From Longimicrobiaceae bacterium (GTDB taxonomy: Bacteria > Gemmatimonadota > Gemmatimonadetes > Longimicrobiales > Longimicrobiaceae): a stretch of 42,692 bases of DNA. Location: NCBI GenBank assembly GCA_035696245.1, contig DASRQW010000412.1:1-42692 (forward strand), written 5' to 3'. A program made the position numbers and the translations under genes. The first letter of the stretch is position 1, and each line of letters starts with the position of its first letter. A model generated the notes under the pieces. That model worked only from the letters and a program-made list of their open reading frames with translations, did not search any database and was not told the DNA's origin. Shown one piece after another: positions 25,248 to 33,345 of the stretch.

Positions 25248-25277
25248 CCCCTCCCCCAAAACTGCCTGGGGGAGGGG
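25248..25277. repeat. Dispersed GC palindrome, variant
   Basis: CCCCTCCCCCA (25248-25258) and TGGGGGAGGGG (25267-25277) are perfect inverted arms around an 8-base loop. It is related to the CCCTCTCCCGCTTGCGGG palindromes seen four more times in the window. Confidence 0.65.
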
Positions 25278-25364
25278 AGACCAGAAGTGCGCGGCGCGAG
25301 GTCTGCGCGGTGTCTGCCGGACAACGCCCGGATCGCGTAAGTCTCGCTCCCGCCGTGGAATAAG

Positions 25365-25392
25365 CTCCCCTCTCCCGCTTGCGGGGGAGGGG
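25365..25392. repeat. Dispersed palindrome CTCCCGCTTGCGGGGGAG
   Basis: The arms CTCCCCTCTCCCGC and GCGGGGGAGGGG surround TT. It lies in the spacer before a convergent methyltransferase gene. It is of the same family as the copies at 35903, 42172 and 42497 and is a probable REP-like element. Confidence 0.7.
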
Positions 25393-25458
25393 CGGGGGGA
25401 GGGGGCACCCTCTCCGCAGCCTCCAAGCTCGATCACCCGACGCTTTCCACCACCGAGC

Positions 25459-26244
25459 TCACGCGGAGACTGCGTGGACGGGTTCGGGGGTGATGGATGC
25501 GGAGGATGCCGGCGATGCGGCGCGGACGCGGGGCGTCTTGCGGAGGAGCCAGTTGGGATACGGATCCAGCAGCGACGCGGGCAGGCCCAGGCGAGTGAGC
25601 GCGCGGTGGCGCGGGCGCGAGGTCTCGGGGATCAGCGTGTACGGCGAGCCGAGCGCGTCCACCATCTCCCGAAAGCCGAGACCGCGCCAGCCGGAGCTGG
25701 GCCAGTGCCCATCGGCTGGGAAGCGGCCGCGGCGCACGGCGTAGCGGCGGGCCGTCTCGGCCGGGAGCCAGGGGACGAACCAGAGGCCGGTGGTGTGGAC
25801 GTCCTTCGGCAGGTACTTGTTGGGCGTCTCGTTGACCATCAGGTAGCCGCCGTCGGCCAGCACGCGCCACAGCTCGCGGATGTACGCCTCGCGCGGCTGG
25901 GGGATGTGCTCGATCACCGCGTTCGCGAGCACCATGTCGAACGCGCCGTCCGCGAAAGGCAGCACGCGTGTGTCGGCCACGTGCAGCAGCGTGGCCCGCG
26001 GTCCGAACCCGGCGTGCGCGAGGATGCGGTGCCCGGCGCGCACCCACTCGGCCTCGGGCTCCACGCCCACGACCTCGGCGGCGCCCATCTCCAGCAGCGC
26101 GCAGATGGCTGGGCCGTGCGACGCGCCGAAGTCCAGCACCCGCTTGCCCTCGAACAGGGGGCGAAGCGGCTCCAGCGTCTGCTTGAGCGTGGCGTACCGG
26201 CGCCGCTCCTTGGGGTCGTCCACGCACTCCAGGAACACGTCCAT
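25459..26244 (-). CDS. SAM-dependent methyltransferase
   Basis: A 261-residue class I methyltransferase. GKRVLDFGASHGPAICALL is the SAM-binding motif I (with Ala/Ser in place of the usual CGxG), VVGVEPEAEWV follows, and FDMVLANAVIEHIPQP is motif II. GYLMVNETPNKYLPKDVHTT and LWFVPWLP in the C-terminal half are common in methyltransferases of polysaccharide loci. GGAG lies eight bases before ATG 26244. It stands alone on the minus strand between two plus-strand genes of the GDDW family, so it is probably a glycan- or lipid-modifying enzyme. The substrate is not evident. Confidence 0.85.
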   Translation of the reverse strand: MDVFLECVDDPKERRRYATLKQTLEPLRPLFEGKRVLDFGASHGPAICALLEMGAAEVVGVEPEAEWVRAGHRILAHAGFGPRATLLHVADTRVLPFADGAFDMVLANAVIEHIPQPREAYIRELWRVLADGGYLMVNETPNKYLPKDVHTTGLWFVPWLPAETARRYAVRRGRFPADGHWPSSGWRGLGFREMVDALGSPYTLIPETSRPRHRALTRLGLPASLLDPYPNWLLRKTPRVRAASPASSASITPEPVHAVSA

Positions 26245-26698
26245 GGCTCATCTCCGCGGTGGTTTGCGCATCCGTCTCGTCCTCCCGGCTCGCACACCGC
26301 AATCCATCCGTCCCGCCGCGCATCTCCCGAGAAAAGCAGCGTAGATGCTGGAACCGCAGATGCGCCCCCATCCCGCCCGTGGCGCGACCCGGCAACAGTT
26401 GTCGCGCCACTCGCCGCCTCCGCAGGCCGCACTCCATCACGCATCGGCCGTCGTCTCGTCGATCCGCGGAGAGCGATCGGCGCCGCGCACGGGCGATTCG
26501 GTAGACGACGGGCGATGCGATGCGGATGTCCGCATCTCCAGAAGTCACCGGCGTCTCCTCGCCGGTGTGAATCGCGCCGGGCCGCGCCGACAGTAGATGC
26601 GGGGCGCCGGAGTTGCGCGTCCTGAAGCGTATGTCACGGGCCGATAGGCCGGGCGCGCGACGCGGATGACAGCGCGCAACCCATTGCGGAGGAAAGTC
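26245..26698. repeat. Divergent spacer with inverted repeat and degenerate words
   Basis: No gene is visible. It contains a perfect 10-bp inverted repeat, GTGGCGCGAC (26379-26388) and GTCGCGCCAC (26401-26410). It also holds scattered GTAGATGC, GATTCGGTAGACG and GGATG words of the type seen in other spacers. Confidence 0.5.
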
Positions 26699-27733
26699 TT
26701 GCCCGTCCGGAATCCCCCATCCCGATCTCCCGCGCATCTCCGCGCGATGCGTGGCGTACGCGCAACACCGGGCGTGGGCGCGCGTCGCCGCAGGTTCGGG
26801 CGCGGCGCGGCGTGGATGGCGGCATTCGCGTGCGTCGCGGTGGCAGGGCTCGTGCGCGCGGCGGGGAGCGAGCGGGTGCGCAGGCAGCTGGAGCCCGCGC
26901 TGGCATCGGCCGCGTCGTTGCTGCCGGGCGGGCCGCAGCGCATCTCCCAGACGGGCGCGTACCGCACCGTCGCGGGCGACGACTGGAAGAGCTACGCGTC
27001 GCGCGAAGAGCTGCGGCGATCGGCGTACTTCTGGTGGTTCGATGCGCGCGACGTGTACGGCTTCGTCGACCTGGTGCCGGACGCCACCTTCGGGCGTGCG
27101 CTGCGCATCACCTTCCCGGCGAACGCCGGCTCGCCCGGCTCGTCGCCGCGCATGGCGCAGAAGGTGGCGCCGCTGGACGACATGTGGCTGCGCTGGAAGA
27201 TGCGCTTCGAGCCGGGCTGGACCACGTCCGGCCCCGACCCGGCGGGATCTGCGGACAGCTACAAGCTGGCGTTTTTCCAGTGGGAGGGCTTCGACGGGCG
27301 CGGCGAGCTGCAGTTCTCGAACGGCACGGATTACGTGACCGGCGTGGGCGTGCAGGAGCGCGGCGGGGCGTATCTGCCGTACCTGGAGATGCCGCTGCCG
27401 GGCTCCGCGCCGGACTTCGGCCGCGTGACGACGGAGTGGACGGATGGCGAGTGGTGGGAGTACGCGATCCATTACCGGAAGACGGGCGAGAGATCCGCCG
27501 TCTTCCAGTACTGGCGCCGCCGGCTCACCCGCGGCGGGCGCATCGACCCCGGCGGGTGGACGTACCACGGCATGGAGATGCGCGGCTCGCCCACCCCGCG
27601 CGTGGCGAAGGTGGAGCTGGGGGCGAACAAGAACAAGAACAACCCGCGCGACCTGCATCTGTTCTGGGGGCCGTGGGAGGTGGTGGACGGTTCTCGCCAT
27701 CCCGATCCGTTCGCGCTGCCGAACGCGTTCTGA
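26699..27733 (+). CDS. Secreted GDDW-domain protein (paralogue 3)
   Basis: About 344 residues. I place the start at TTG 26699 because GGAGG lies six bases before it; ATG 26666 and ATG 26747 are in the same frame but have no ribosome binding site. A basic n-region (GARRRRFGRG) precedes one hydrophobic stretch (AAFACVAVAGLVRAA), a Sec signal peptide or membrane anchor without a lipobox cysteine. A single GDDW domain fills residues about 85-344 (VAGDDWKSY to WEVVDGSRHPDPFALP), 60-70% identical by eye to paralogue 1. There are no Ig repeats and no riboswitch-like leader, unlike the other two. It is probably a surface polysaccharide-binding or -cleaving protein. Confidence 0.8.
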   Translation: MPVRNPPSRSPAHLRAMRGVRATPGVGARRRRFGRGAAWMAAFACVAVAGLVRAAGSERVRRQLEPALASAASLLPGGPQRISQTGAYRTVAGDDWKSYASREELRRSAYFWWFDARDVYGFVDLVPDATFGRALRITFPANAGSPGSSPRMAQKVAPLDDMWLRWKMRFEPGWTTSGPDPAGSADSYKLAFFQWEGFDGRGELQFSNGTDYVTGVGVQERGGAYLPYLEMPLPGSAPDFGRVTTEWTDGEWWEYAIHYRKTGERSAVFQYWRRRLTRGGRIDPGGWTYHGMEMRGSPTPRVAKVELGANKNKNNPRDLHLFWGPWEVVDGSRHPDPFALPNAF

Positions 27734-27797
27734 GGCGGTTCTGCCGGGCTGGTGCAGGCGAGTGGTGGCGGTTGAAACCGCGGCAACGACTGCGCAA

Positions 27798-27815
27798 AGT
27801 CCGCCTTCGCGGACT
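27798..27815. repeat. Short perfect hairpin AGTCCGC-CTTC-GCGGACT
   Basis: Seven-base arms and a CTTC loop follow the GDDW-protein gene, with no T-tract. It could be a REP-like element or a weak terminator. Confidence 0.5.
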
Positions 27816-27887
27816 AACGGCAACTGCTTGGAAGACCTGAGGTTCCTCGCATTTTCTGCCCGTCGACATTCCCCGAGCTGGAATCCC

Positions 27888-29444
27888 GTGGCGAAAACTC
27901 AGACATCGGCCGAGGGCCCCGCGGTTCGGGCGGGCATGCGGCGCGCGCGCGTGGCCGTTCCCGCGCTGAACGGGCGTGGCATCGTGGTAGATGCGGAGCC
28001 GGTGAGAGCTGCGGATGCGGTTCCCGGCGCGGAGAAGCTGGGTATCGCGGCGATCCTGCTGGTGGGCGCGGCGCTGCGGATGTGGGGACTGCGAAGCTTC
28101 CCGCTGGACCAGGACGAGCTCTACACGGTGATGGAGGGGCGCGACCTCTTCCACGTGGCGCTGGCGCCGGGGATCCACGCGCGGCCGCTGTACTTCCTGC
28201 TCCAGCACGTCATGCTGTCGCTCTTCCCCGCGACGGAGGGATGGCTGCGGCTGGTGCCGTTCGTGGCGGGCGTGGCGGGCATCTGGGCGGTGTGGGTGCT
28301 GGCGCGGCGGGTGTTCGGTGGCGCGGCGGGGCTGGTGGCGGCGGTGCTGGTGGCCGTTGCGCCGTGGCACCTGCACGAGAGCGGCTTCGCGCGCTACTGG
28401 TCGGTGCTCTTCCTGCTCTCCGCCCTCTTCCAGCGCGCGCTGTGGGAGGCGTACGGGCGGGAGAGGATGCGCGGCTTCGTCGCGGCCCTGGTGCCGCTGG
28501 CGCTGGGGTCGGCCACGCACCCGTCGTTCGCGTTCCCGGCCGCGGGTGCGGCGCTGGGCGTCACGCTCGTGCGGGCGGATGGGCGGTTCGGCTGGCGGTG
28601 GCCGTCGCGGCTGGCGTGGATGGGGCTGTGGATGCCGTACCTGGCGCTCATCGCGGCGGGCTGGGCGGCGCTACGGCTGGGCGGGCACTCCGGCGCGCTT
28701 CAGAACTGGGGCGGGCGCGGCTGGCTCTCCACGCTGCGCCTTGTCCCCGCCGTCGCAGAGTGGCTGTCGCCGGCGATGTGCGTGGCGGGGCTGCTGGGTG
28801 CCGCGGCCGCGCTCGCATCGGGAGATGCGGGGCGGCGGCGCTGGGGCGCGATGGCGGCCTGCGGCGTGGCTGCCACGCTGAGTGGGATGATGATCGCCGC
28901 CTTCCGCACCGACGTGTACGCGGACTACGCGACGGCCATGCTGCCGCTCGTCTTCGTCTCCGCGGGCGGGCTGGTGCAGATGGGCGTGGAGCGGATGGCG
29001 TCCGGACGTGCCCTCGCCGCCTGGGCCGCGACGGCGGTGCTGTGCGCGGCGGTGCTTCCGGCGACCGTATCGCACATCTCCAGCGGAACGCGCTACGACT
29101 ACCGGCCGGCGTTCGCCTATCTGCGGGCGCATGCGGCCGGAGCGCGCGTGCTCACGTGGCCGAGAGTCGTGGCCGACCGCTACGCCGCGGGCCTGAACGT
29201 CCGCGAGATGCGCCACGATCCCGCGTTCCTGGAGCGCGAGCTGGCCGCGGCGGGCGATGTCTGGGTCGTCTCGTCGGTCCAGCGCTACGGCATGGTCGAC
29301 GACGACGAGGGTCTCGTGAGCCGCTGGCTCGCCCACCGCTGCACCGAGGAAGCCGCCTTCGAGCGCCCGCGCTGGGACTACCGCATCTACCGTGTGGTCG
29401 TGCACCACTGCGTACGGACGCCGGGAGCACCGCCGCGGCCGTGA
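27888..29444 (+). CDS. GT39/PMT-like polytopic membrane glycosyltransferase
   Basis: About 518 residues. A hydrophilic N-terminus of about 45 residues precedes roughly ten to eleven membrane helices. The first loop carries FPLDQDELYTVMEG, the acidic loop motif of GT39/ArnT-type enzymes that use polyprenyl-phosphate sugars. HARPLYFLLQHVML and APWHLHESGFARYW are further family-like segments. A soluble C-terminal part of about 120 residues follows. It probably transfers a sugar from a lipid carrier to a glycan, lipid or protein on the periplasmic side. The start is uncertain: GTG 27888 and ATG 27936 are both possible. A strong terminator follows at 29463. Confidence 0.8.
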   Translation: MAKTQTSAEGPAVRAGMRRARVAVPALNGRGIVVDAEPVRAADAVPGAEKLGIAAILLVGAALRMWGLRSFPLDQDELYTVMEGRDLFHVALAPGIHARPLYFLLQHVMLSLFPATEGWLRLVPFVAGVAGIWAVWVLARRVFGGAAGLVAAVLVAVAPWHLHESGFARYWSVLFLLSALFQRALWEAYGRERMRGFVAALVPLALGSATHPSFAFPAAGAALGVTLVRADGRFGWRWPSRLAWMGLWMPYLALIAAGWAALRLGGHSGALQNWGGRGWLSTLRLVPAVAEWLSPAMCVAGLLGAAAALASGDAGRRRWGAMAACGVAATLSGMMIAAFRTDVYADYATAMLPLVFVSAGGLVQMGVERMASGRALAAWAATAVLCAAVLPATVSHISSGTRYDYRPAFAYLRAHAAGARVLTWPRVVADRYAAGLNVREMRHDPAFLERELAAAGDVWVVSSVQRYGMVDDDEGLVSRWLAHRCTEEAAFERPRWDYRIYRVVVHHCVRTPGAPPRP

Positions 29445-29462
29445 TGCGACGCAGGAAGATTG

Positions 29463-29510
29463 GACGAGGGGCACCGGCGCGGATCGCGCGGGTGCCCCTC
29501 GTCGCGTTTT
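29463..29510 (+). terminator. Intrinsic terminator between convergent genes
   Basis: GACGAGGGGCACC (29463-29475) pairs perfectly with GGTGCCCCTCGTC (29491-29503), followed by GCGTTTT. Confidence 0.85.
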
Positions 29511-29530
29511 CTGTGAGGCATCTCCTGCTT

Positions 29531-30799
29531 CTACTCGCGCGGTGAGGCGAGAAGCTCATCGGCCGACACGCCGAAGGCGACGAGCACGTCTCCGCTCGCA
29601 CGGTAGTATCGGCTTTTCCCGGCGGTACGTGTGGCGTGGATCGCCTTCTTCTGCTCCAGGCGCTGAAACAGCTTGCTAACCCCTGCCTGGCTGAGCTTCG
29701 TGGACTTGGCTGCATCAGCAACGCGCACCTCGCCCGCGGCATGGCCGTCGAGGATTCGCTTGAGCTGGGCGAAGTCGTCCTCACCCACACGCTCTCGAAG
29801 CCTGCGTTGGCAGTCCGGGGCCGCCACTCGCCGTACATCTGCCTCGGTCATCGGCCGCACCCCGTGGACCCCTAAGATCGCCTCGGCGGCTTCGGTGAGC
29901 AGGCGCAGGAAGTTGCGAAGGTCTCCCTGGTACAACGCGTACAGCCTTGCCGCTTCCGCGGGCTCGATGGGCGGAGTGACGGAGTGTTTCGCGAGCTTGA
30001 GATGTTCGTACCGCAATGCAAGCAGGCGTTCGACGGATGCCGGGGAGAGCGACTCGAGAACCAGGGCGGCCGGGAAGATCCCGCCTACCTGCTCGTGGGT
30101 TCGGAAGATCGTGGTCTCGATACCCGTGGCTCCCACGAACATCCAGTGCGCACCGGGGATCAGGAGGTAGTCCCGCAGGTCGAGAACCAGCGTGGCCGCG
30201 GCCTGCGCATGCTCGATCGTCAGGGCTTCCAGGTTGTTTATGTGCAGTACCACGGGCGCGCCGATCTCGGCGGCCATGTGGTCCAGCGCGGCGCCGAGGT
30301 GTTCGTACAGCGAGTCGGGTGGAGCTTGAGGCGCTACGTAGCCGCGCGACATCCCTGCTCCCAACCCCATGAGCGATACCGATCCGCCGATCAGTTCGCC
30401 GCCCTCCAGGATACGGGCGGTGCGCGACCAGATTCCGCTCTCGTTGTCGAGCCCCGCACCGAGACGGATTCGCAGGAGCGTTCGCAGCACGTCCGCAATG
30501 AACGAGCTGCGCGTGGTCGTCGACTCGATCCGCACCGGCTGGTCGTACGTGGCGAGCCCGAGACTCGCCAGGTCGGCCTTGAGGCGATTCACGAAAGTGG
30601 TCTTCCCCACCCCCGGTGCCCCTTCGATGATCGTGCGTGTCGCCGTATCCGTCGAGAGACGCCGCCGCACACGCTCAAGCTCGCCATCTCGGCCAACGAA
30701 GAGGCTTACCGGGTGAGCGGAGTCACTCGTACGCAGCTCACTTTGGAAGAACGGATTTCCGCTCAGCCCGAACGGCTCCCACAAAGTAGAGATCGACAT
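29531..30799 (-). CDS. Orc1/Cdc6-like AAA+ ATPase with C-terminal winged helix
   Basis: A 422-residue protein. After WEPFGLSGNPFFQ comes FVGRDGELERVRRRL, the N-terminal sensor of Orc/Cdc6-like ATPases. Walker A is GAPGVGKT (residues 60-67). The Walker B strand reads VVLHINNLEAL, with Asn-Asn where Asp-Glu is usual. A lid region follows, and the last roughly 75 residues form a MarR-like winged helix (AKSTKLSQAGVSKLFQRLEQKKAI). A DNA-binding ATPase regulator is likely. Its promoter (TTGCTT-17-TATAAT) is overlapped by three 18-bp iterons, so autoregulation is probable. It sits between two polysaccharide gene groups and could control them. ATG 30799 is chosen because family sequence begins there; there is no strong ribosome binding site. 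Confidence 0.78.
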   Translation of the reverse strand: MSISTLWEPFGLSGNPFFQSELRTSDSAHPVSLFVGRDGELERVRRRLSTDTATRTIIEGAPGVGKTTFVNRLKADLASLGLATYDQPVRIESTTTRSSFIADVLRTLLRIRLGAGLDNESGIWSRTARILEGGELIGGSVSLMGLGAGMSRGYVAPQAPPDSLYEHLGAALDHMAAEIGAPVVLHINNLEALTIEHAQAAATLVLDLRDYLLIPGAHWMFVGATGIETTIFRTHEQVGGIFPAALVLESLSPASVERLLALRYEHLKLAKHSVTPPIEPAEAARLYALYQGDLRNFLRLLTEAAEAILGVHGVRPMTEADVRRVAAPDCQRRLRERVGEDDFAQLKRILDGHAAGEVRVADAAKSTKLSQAGVSKLFQRLEQKKAIHATRTAGKSRYYRASGDVLVAFGVSADELLASPRE

Positions 30800-30829
30800 A
30801 GGGCTATCATCACCGTTTGAAGGTTGTCG

Positions 30830-30883
30830 GTTATTATAGTCAAATGAGTTATGATAAGCAAATAAGTTATCATAACCAACCGA
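30830..30883. repeat. Three 18-bp AT-rich iterons (operator candidate)
   Basis: GTTATTATAGTCAAATGA, GTTATGATAAGCAAATAA and GTTATCATAACCAACCGA follow each other without a gap at an exact 18-bp period. Each begins GTTAT-N-ATA. Units 2 and 3 also form a perfect 10-bp inverted repeat (GTTATGATAA / TTATCATAAC). They cover the promoter of the AAA+ gene and stand out as AT-rich in a 70% GC region. Confidence 0.85.
30833..30861 (-). promoter_or_regulatory. Sigma-70-type promoter of the AAA+ gene
   Basis: On the minus strand TTGCTT (30861-30856) and TATAAT (30838-30833) are 17 bases apart. The expected start near 30826 gives a leader of about 27 nt. The promoter lies wholly inside the iterons. Confidence 0.7.
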
Positions 30884-31075
30884 ACGCGCTCGGTAATGAT
30901 GGATCCGTAGCGAAATGCGAAACGCTCCCTGCCGCTGTTGGACGCGTGCAACAGTCGGGGGTGCGGGACGACAGGGGGGAGGCAGGGGACCGATTTGTAT
31001 CTCTTTGCAGATGGGAGAGATACGGCGCACGGCGAGCAGGCGGGGCAGGGCACCGGCATTGCGCTTGGGAGCGGT

Positions 31076-31885
31076 ATGAGGACTCGCCCCGAGGTATCCG
31101 TCATCTTCCCGGCCTACAACGAAGAGGCCCGCCTGGAGCCCACCGTCGCTTTGGCGGCGGCGTACTTCGCGCGCACGGGGTGCGCGGCCGAGCTGATCGT
31201 GGTGGACGACGGGAGCCGCGACGGCACCGGCGCGCTGGTGCGCCGCCTCGCGGACCACGTCGACGCGTTGCGGCTGATCCGCCTGCCCGCCAACCGCGGC
31301 AAGGGCTACGCGGTGCGCGCCGGCGTGGTGAACGCGCGCGGCCGGCGCATCCTGTTCGCGGACGCCGACGGTGCCACGCCCATTGAGGAGCTGGAGCGGC
31401 TGGACGCGGCACTGGACCGCGGCGCGGACGTGGCCATCGGGAGCCGGGCGGTGGCGGCGGCGGGCGTGGAGGTGAAGGCGCGGCTGCACCGGCGGCTCAT
31501 GGGGCGCACGTTCCACCTGCTGGTGAGCGCGCTCACCGTGCGCGGGTTCAGCGACACGCAGTGCGGCTTCAAGCTGTTCCGGGCAGACGTGGCGCAGGAC
31601 CTGTTCTCGCGCATGCGCATGGACGGCTTCAGCTTCGACGTGGAGGTGCTGCTCATGGCGCAGCGCCGCGGCTATCGCGTGGCCGAGGTGCCCGTGAACT
31701 GGGCGCACGTGCCCGGCAGCCGCGTGAACCTCGTCGCGGACTCGCTGAAGATGGCGGCGGACCTGTTCGCGATCCGCGGCCACGCGCTGCGCGGGCGCTA
31801 CGACCAGCCGCACCTGGCGCCGCTGGTGGAATCGCCCTTCCTCGCGGTGGATGCCGCGAAGACTCCGGCCGGCGTGGCGGGATGA
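31076..31885 (+). CDS. GT2 glycosyltransferase (dolichyl-phosphate sugar synthase-like)
   Basis: A 269-residue GT-A enzyme. VSVIFPAYNEEARLEPTV opens the GT2 fold, VVDDGSRDGT is the nucleotide-binding motif and DADGAT the metal-binding DxD-like motif. NRGKGYAVRAG and FSDTQCGFKLFR are characteristic of the polyprenol-phosphate mannose/glucose synthase branch. It lacks C-terminal membrane helices. It would load a sugar onto undecaprenyl phosphate, supplying membrane glycosyltransferases such as the GT39-like protein at 27888. GGGAG lies upstream of ATG 31076. Its stop overlaps the next start (ATGA), making it the first gene of the long plus-strand cluster. Confidence 0.87.
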   Translation: MRTRPEVSVIFPAYNEEARLEPTVALAAAYFARTGCAAELIVVDDGSRDGTGALVRRLADHVDALRLIRLPANRGKGYAVRAGVVNARGRRILFADADGATPIEELERLDAALDRGADVAIGSRAVAAAGVEVKARLHRRLMGRTFHLLVSALTVRGFSDTQCGFKLFRADVAQDLFSRMRMDGFSFDVEVLLMAQRRGYRVAEVPVNWAHVPGSRVNLVADSLKMAADLFAIRGHALRGRYDQPHLAPLVESPFLAVDAAKTPAGVAG

Positions 31886-33345
31886 GCTACGCGGCGTATC
31901 CCGCAGCTCCTCCCGCGCGCGGCGGGGCGGCCGGCTTCCCGGCCGCGGGTCCGCGCGCGGCGTACGGACGGCGCGGCTTCGCATCCGCTGGCCCTGCGCC
32001 GGTCTCCGCATCCGCCGCGTCCGCGTCCGCGGGGAAGTGGACGGCGATGGACGGGGCGCTGGCGCTGCTGATCCTGACGTACGTGTGGCGCGTGCAGGAC
32101 CTCTTCTCCGTGCTGCATCCGCTCCAGCTCGCGTCGCTGGGAACGCTGGGCGCCACGGGGCTGTTCGTGGCGGGCGGCGGGATGGCGCGGCTGGAGGTGG
32201 CACGGCGGCAGCCGGTGTACCGCTGGGCCGTGGCGCTGCTGGTGATGATGGTCCTCTCCGTGCCCTTCGCGCTGTTCCCCGGCGCCATCTTCCGCTTCAT
32301 CCTCGAAGACCACCTCAAGACCTTCCTGATGATGACGCTCATCGCCGCATCGCTGCGCGGCGCGGGCGGGGCGTCGCGCATGGCGGGCGTGCACGTGGCG
32401 GGCGCCGTCGTCTACTGCCTGGTCGTCATCTCCCGGTTCCCGATGGTGGGCGGGCGGCTGCAGAGCCTGGTCTACTACGACAGCAACGACCTGGGAATGC
32501 TGCTCGTCTGCACGCTCCCGCTGGCGGTCTACTTCCTCCGGCCGGGCGAGCGCGGATGGGTGCGGCTGATGGCGCTGGGCGGGGCTGGAGTGATCCTGCT
32601 GGGCCTGGTGCGCAGCGGGTCGCGCGGGGGCACGCTGGGGCTGCTCACGGTGTGCGTGTACATGCTGCTGCGGTTCAGCGTCTTCTCGAAGAAGGCGCGG
32701 CTGGGGGCGCTGATGGCCGGCGTGGGCGCGCTCGTGTTCCTGGGCGGCGCGGCGTACCGCAAGCAGATGGAGACCCTGCTGCACCCAACGCAGGACTACA
32801 ACTGGTCCGGCAAGAGCCCCGAGGGGCGCATGGAGGTGTGGAAGCGCGGCGTGGGCTACATGCTCGCCCGGCCGCTGACGGGCGTGGGCGCGTCCGGCTT
32901 CTACGTGGCGGAGGGGACGCTGTCCGAGCGGGCGAAGCGGCAGCAGTACGGCAAGCCGCTCAAATGGTCCGCGCCGCACAACTCGTTCGTGCAGGCGGGG
33001 GCGGAGCTGGGGTTCCCAGGGCTCTTCATCTTCCTGGGCCTGCTGTTCGTCGCCTTCCGGCGGCCGAAGCACGACGGGCCGGTAGATGGAAACCATGCCG
33101 CGCTGGAGCGGGCGCTCTCCGCGTCGATTCTGGGCTATGCGGTGACGGGATTCTTCCTGTCGCAGGCGTACGCGGCGCTGCTGTACACGCTGCTGGGGAT
33201 CATCGTGGGCCTGCGGGCTTTCGCCGCCGTGCCGGCCGCAGCCGCGGCTGCCGCGCAGACCTCCGCAGCACCGGCGCGGGTGAGGGTCTACGGCAGGCGG
33301 GGCGGGGGATGGGGGATGGTCCCGCCGCTGCCGCCCGCCGTCTGA
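31882..33345 (+). CDS. O-antigen ligase/polymerase family membrane protein
   Basis: A 487-residue polytopic protein. Residues 1-55 are a low-complexity Ala/Pro/Gly cytoplasmic segment, then about eleven hydrophobic helices. The large periplasmic loop contains GRMEVWKRGVGYMLARPLTGVGASGFY, followed by WSAPHNSFVQAGAELGFPG. These are the conserved Arg and His-bearing segments of the Wzy_C/O-antigen ligase family. It either polymerises or ligates lipid-linked glycan on the outer face of the membrane. ATG overlaps the stop of the GT2 gene upstream. The C-terminal tail is Ala/Gly-rich. Ligase and polymerase cannot be told apart here; next to an ABC exporter, ligase is the usual expectation. Confidence 0.85.
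   Translation: MSYAAYPAAPPARGGAAGFPAAGPRAAYGRRGFASAGPAPVSASAASASAGKWTAMDGALALLILTYVWRVQDLFSVLHPLQLASLGTLGATGLFVAGGGMARLEVARRQPVYRWAVALLVMMVLSVPFALFPGAIFRFILEDHLKTFLMMTLIAASLRGAGGASRMAGVHVAGAVVYCLVVISRFPMVGGRLQSLVYYDSNDLGMLLVCTLPLAVYFLRPGERGWVRLMALGGAGVILLGLVRSGSRGGTLGLLTVCVYMLLRFSVFSKKARLGALMAGVGALVFLGGAAYRKQMETLLHPTQDYNWSGKSPEGRMEVWKRGVGYMLARPLTGVGASGFYVAEGTLSERAKRQQYGKPLKWSAPHNSFVQAGAELGFPGLFIFLGLLFVAFRRPKHDGPVDGNHAALERALSASILGYAVTGFFLSQAYAALLYTLLGIIVGLRAFAAVPAAAAAAAQTSAAPARVRVYGRRGGGWGMVPPLPPAV

Noticed and set aside
29531-32203. 890-codon minus-strand open frame
   Set aside because: Only the part from 30799 downward has family sequence. The upstream part crosses a promoter and is antisense to a GT2 gene.
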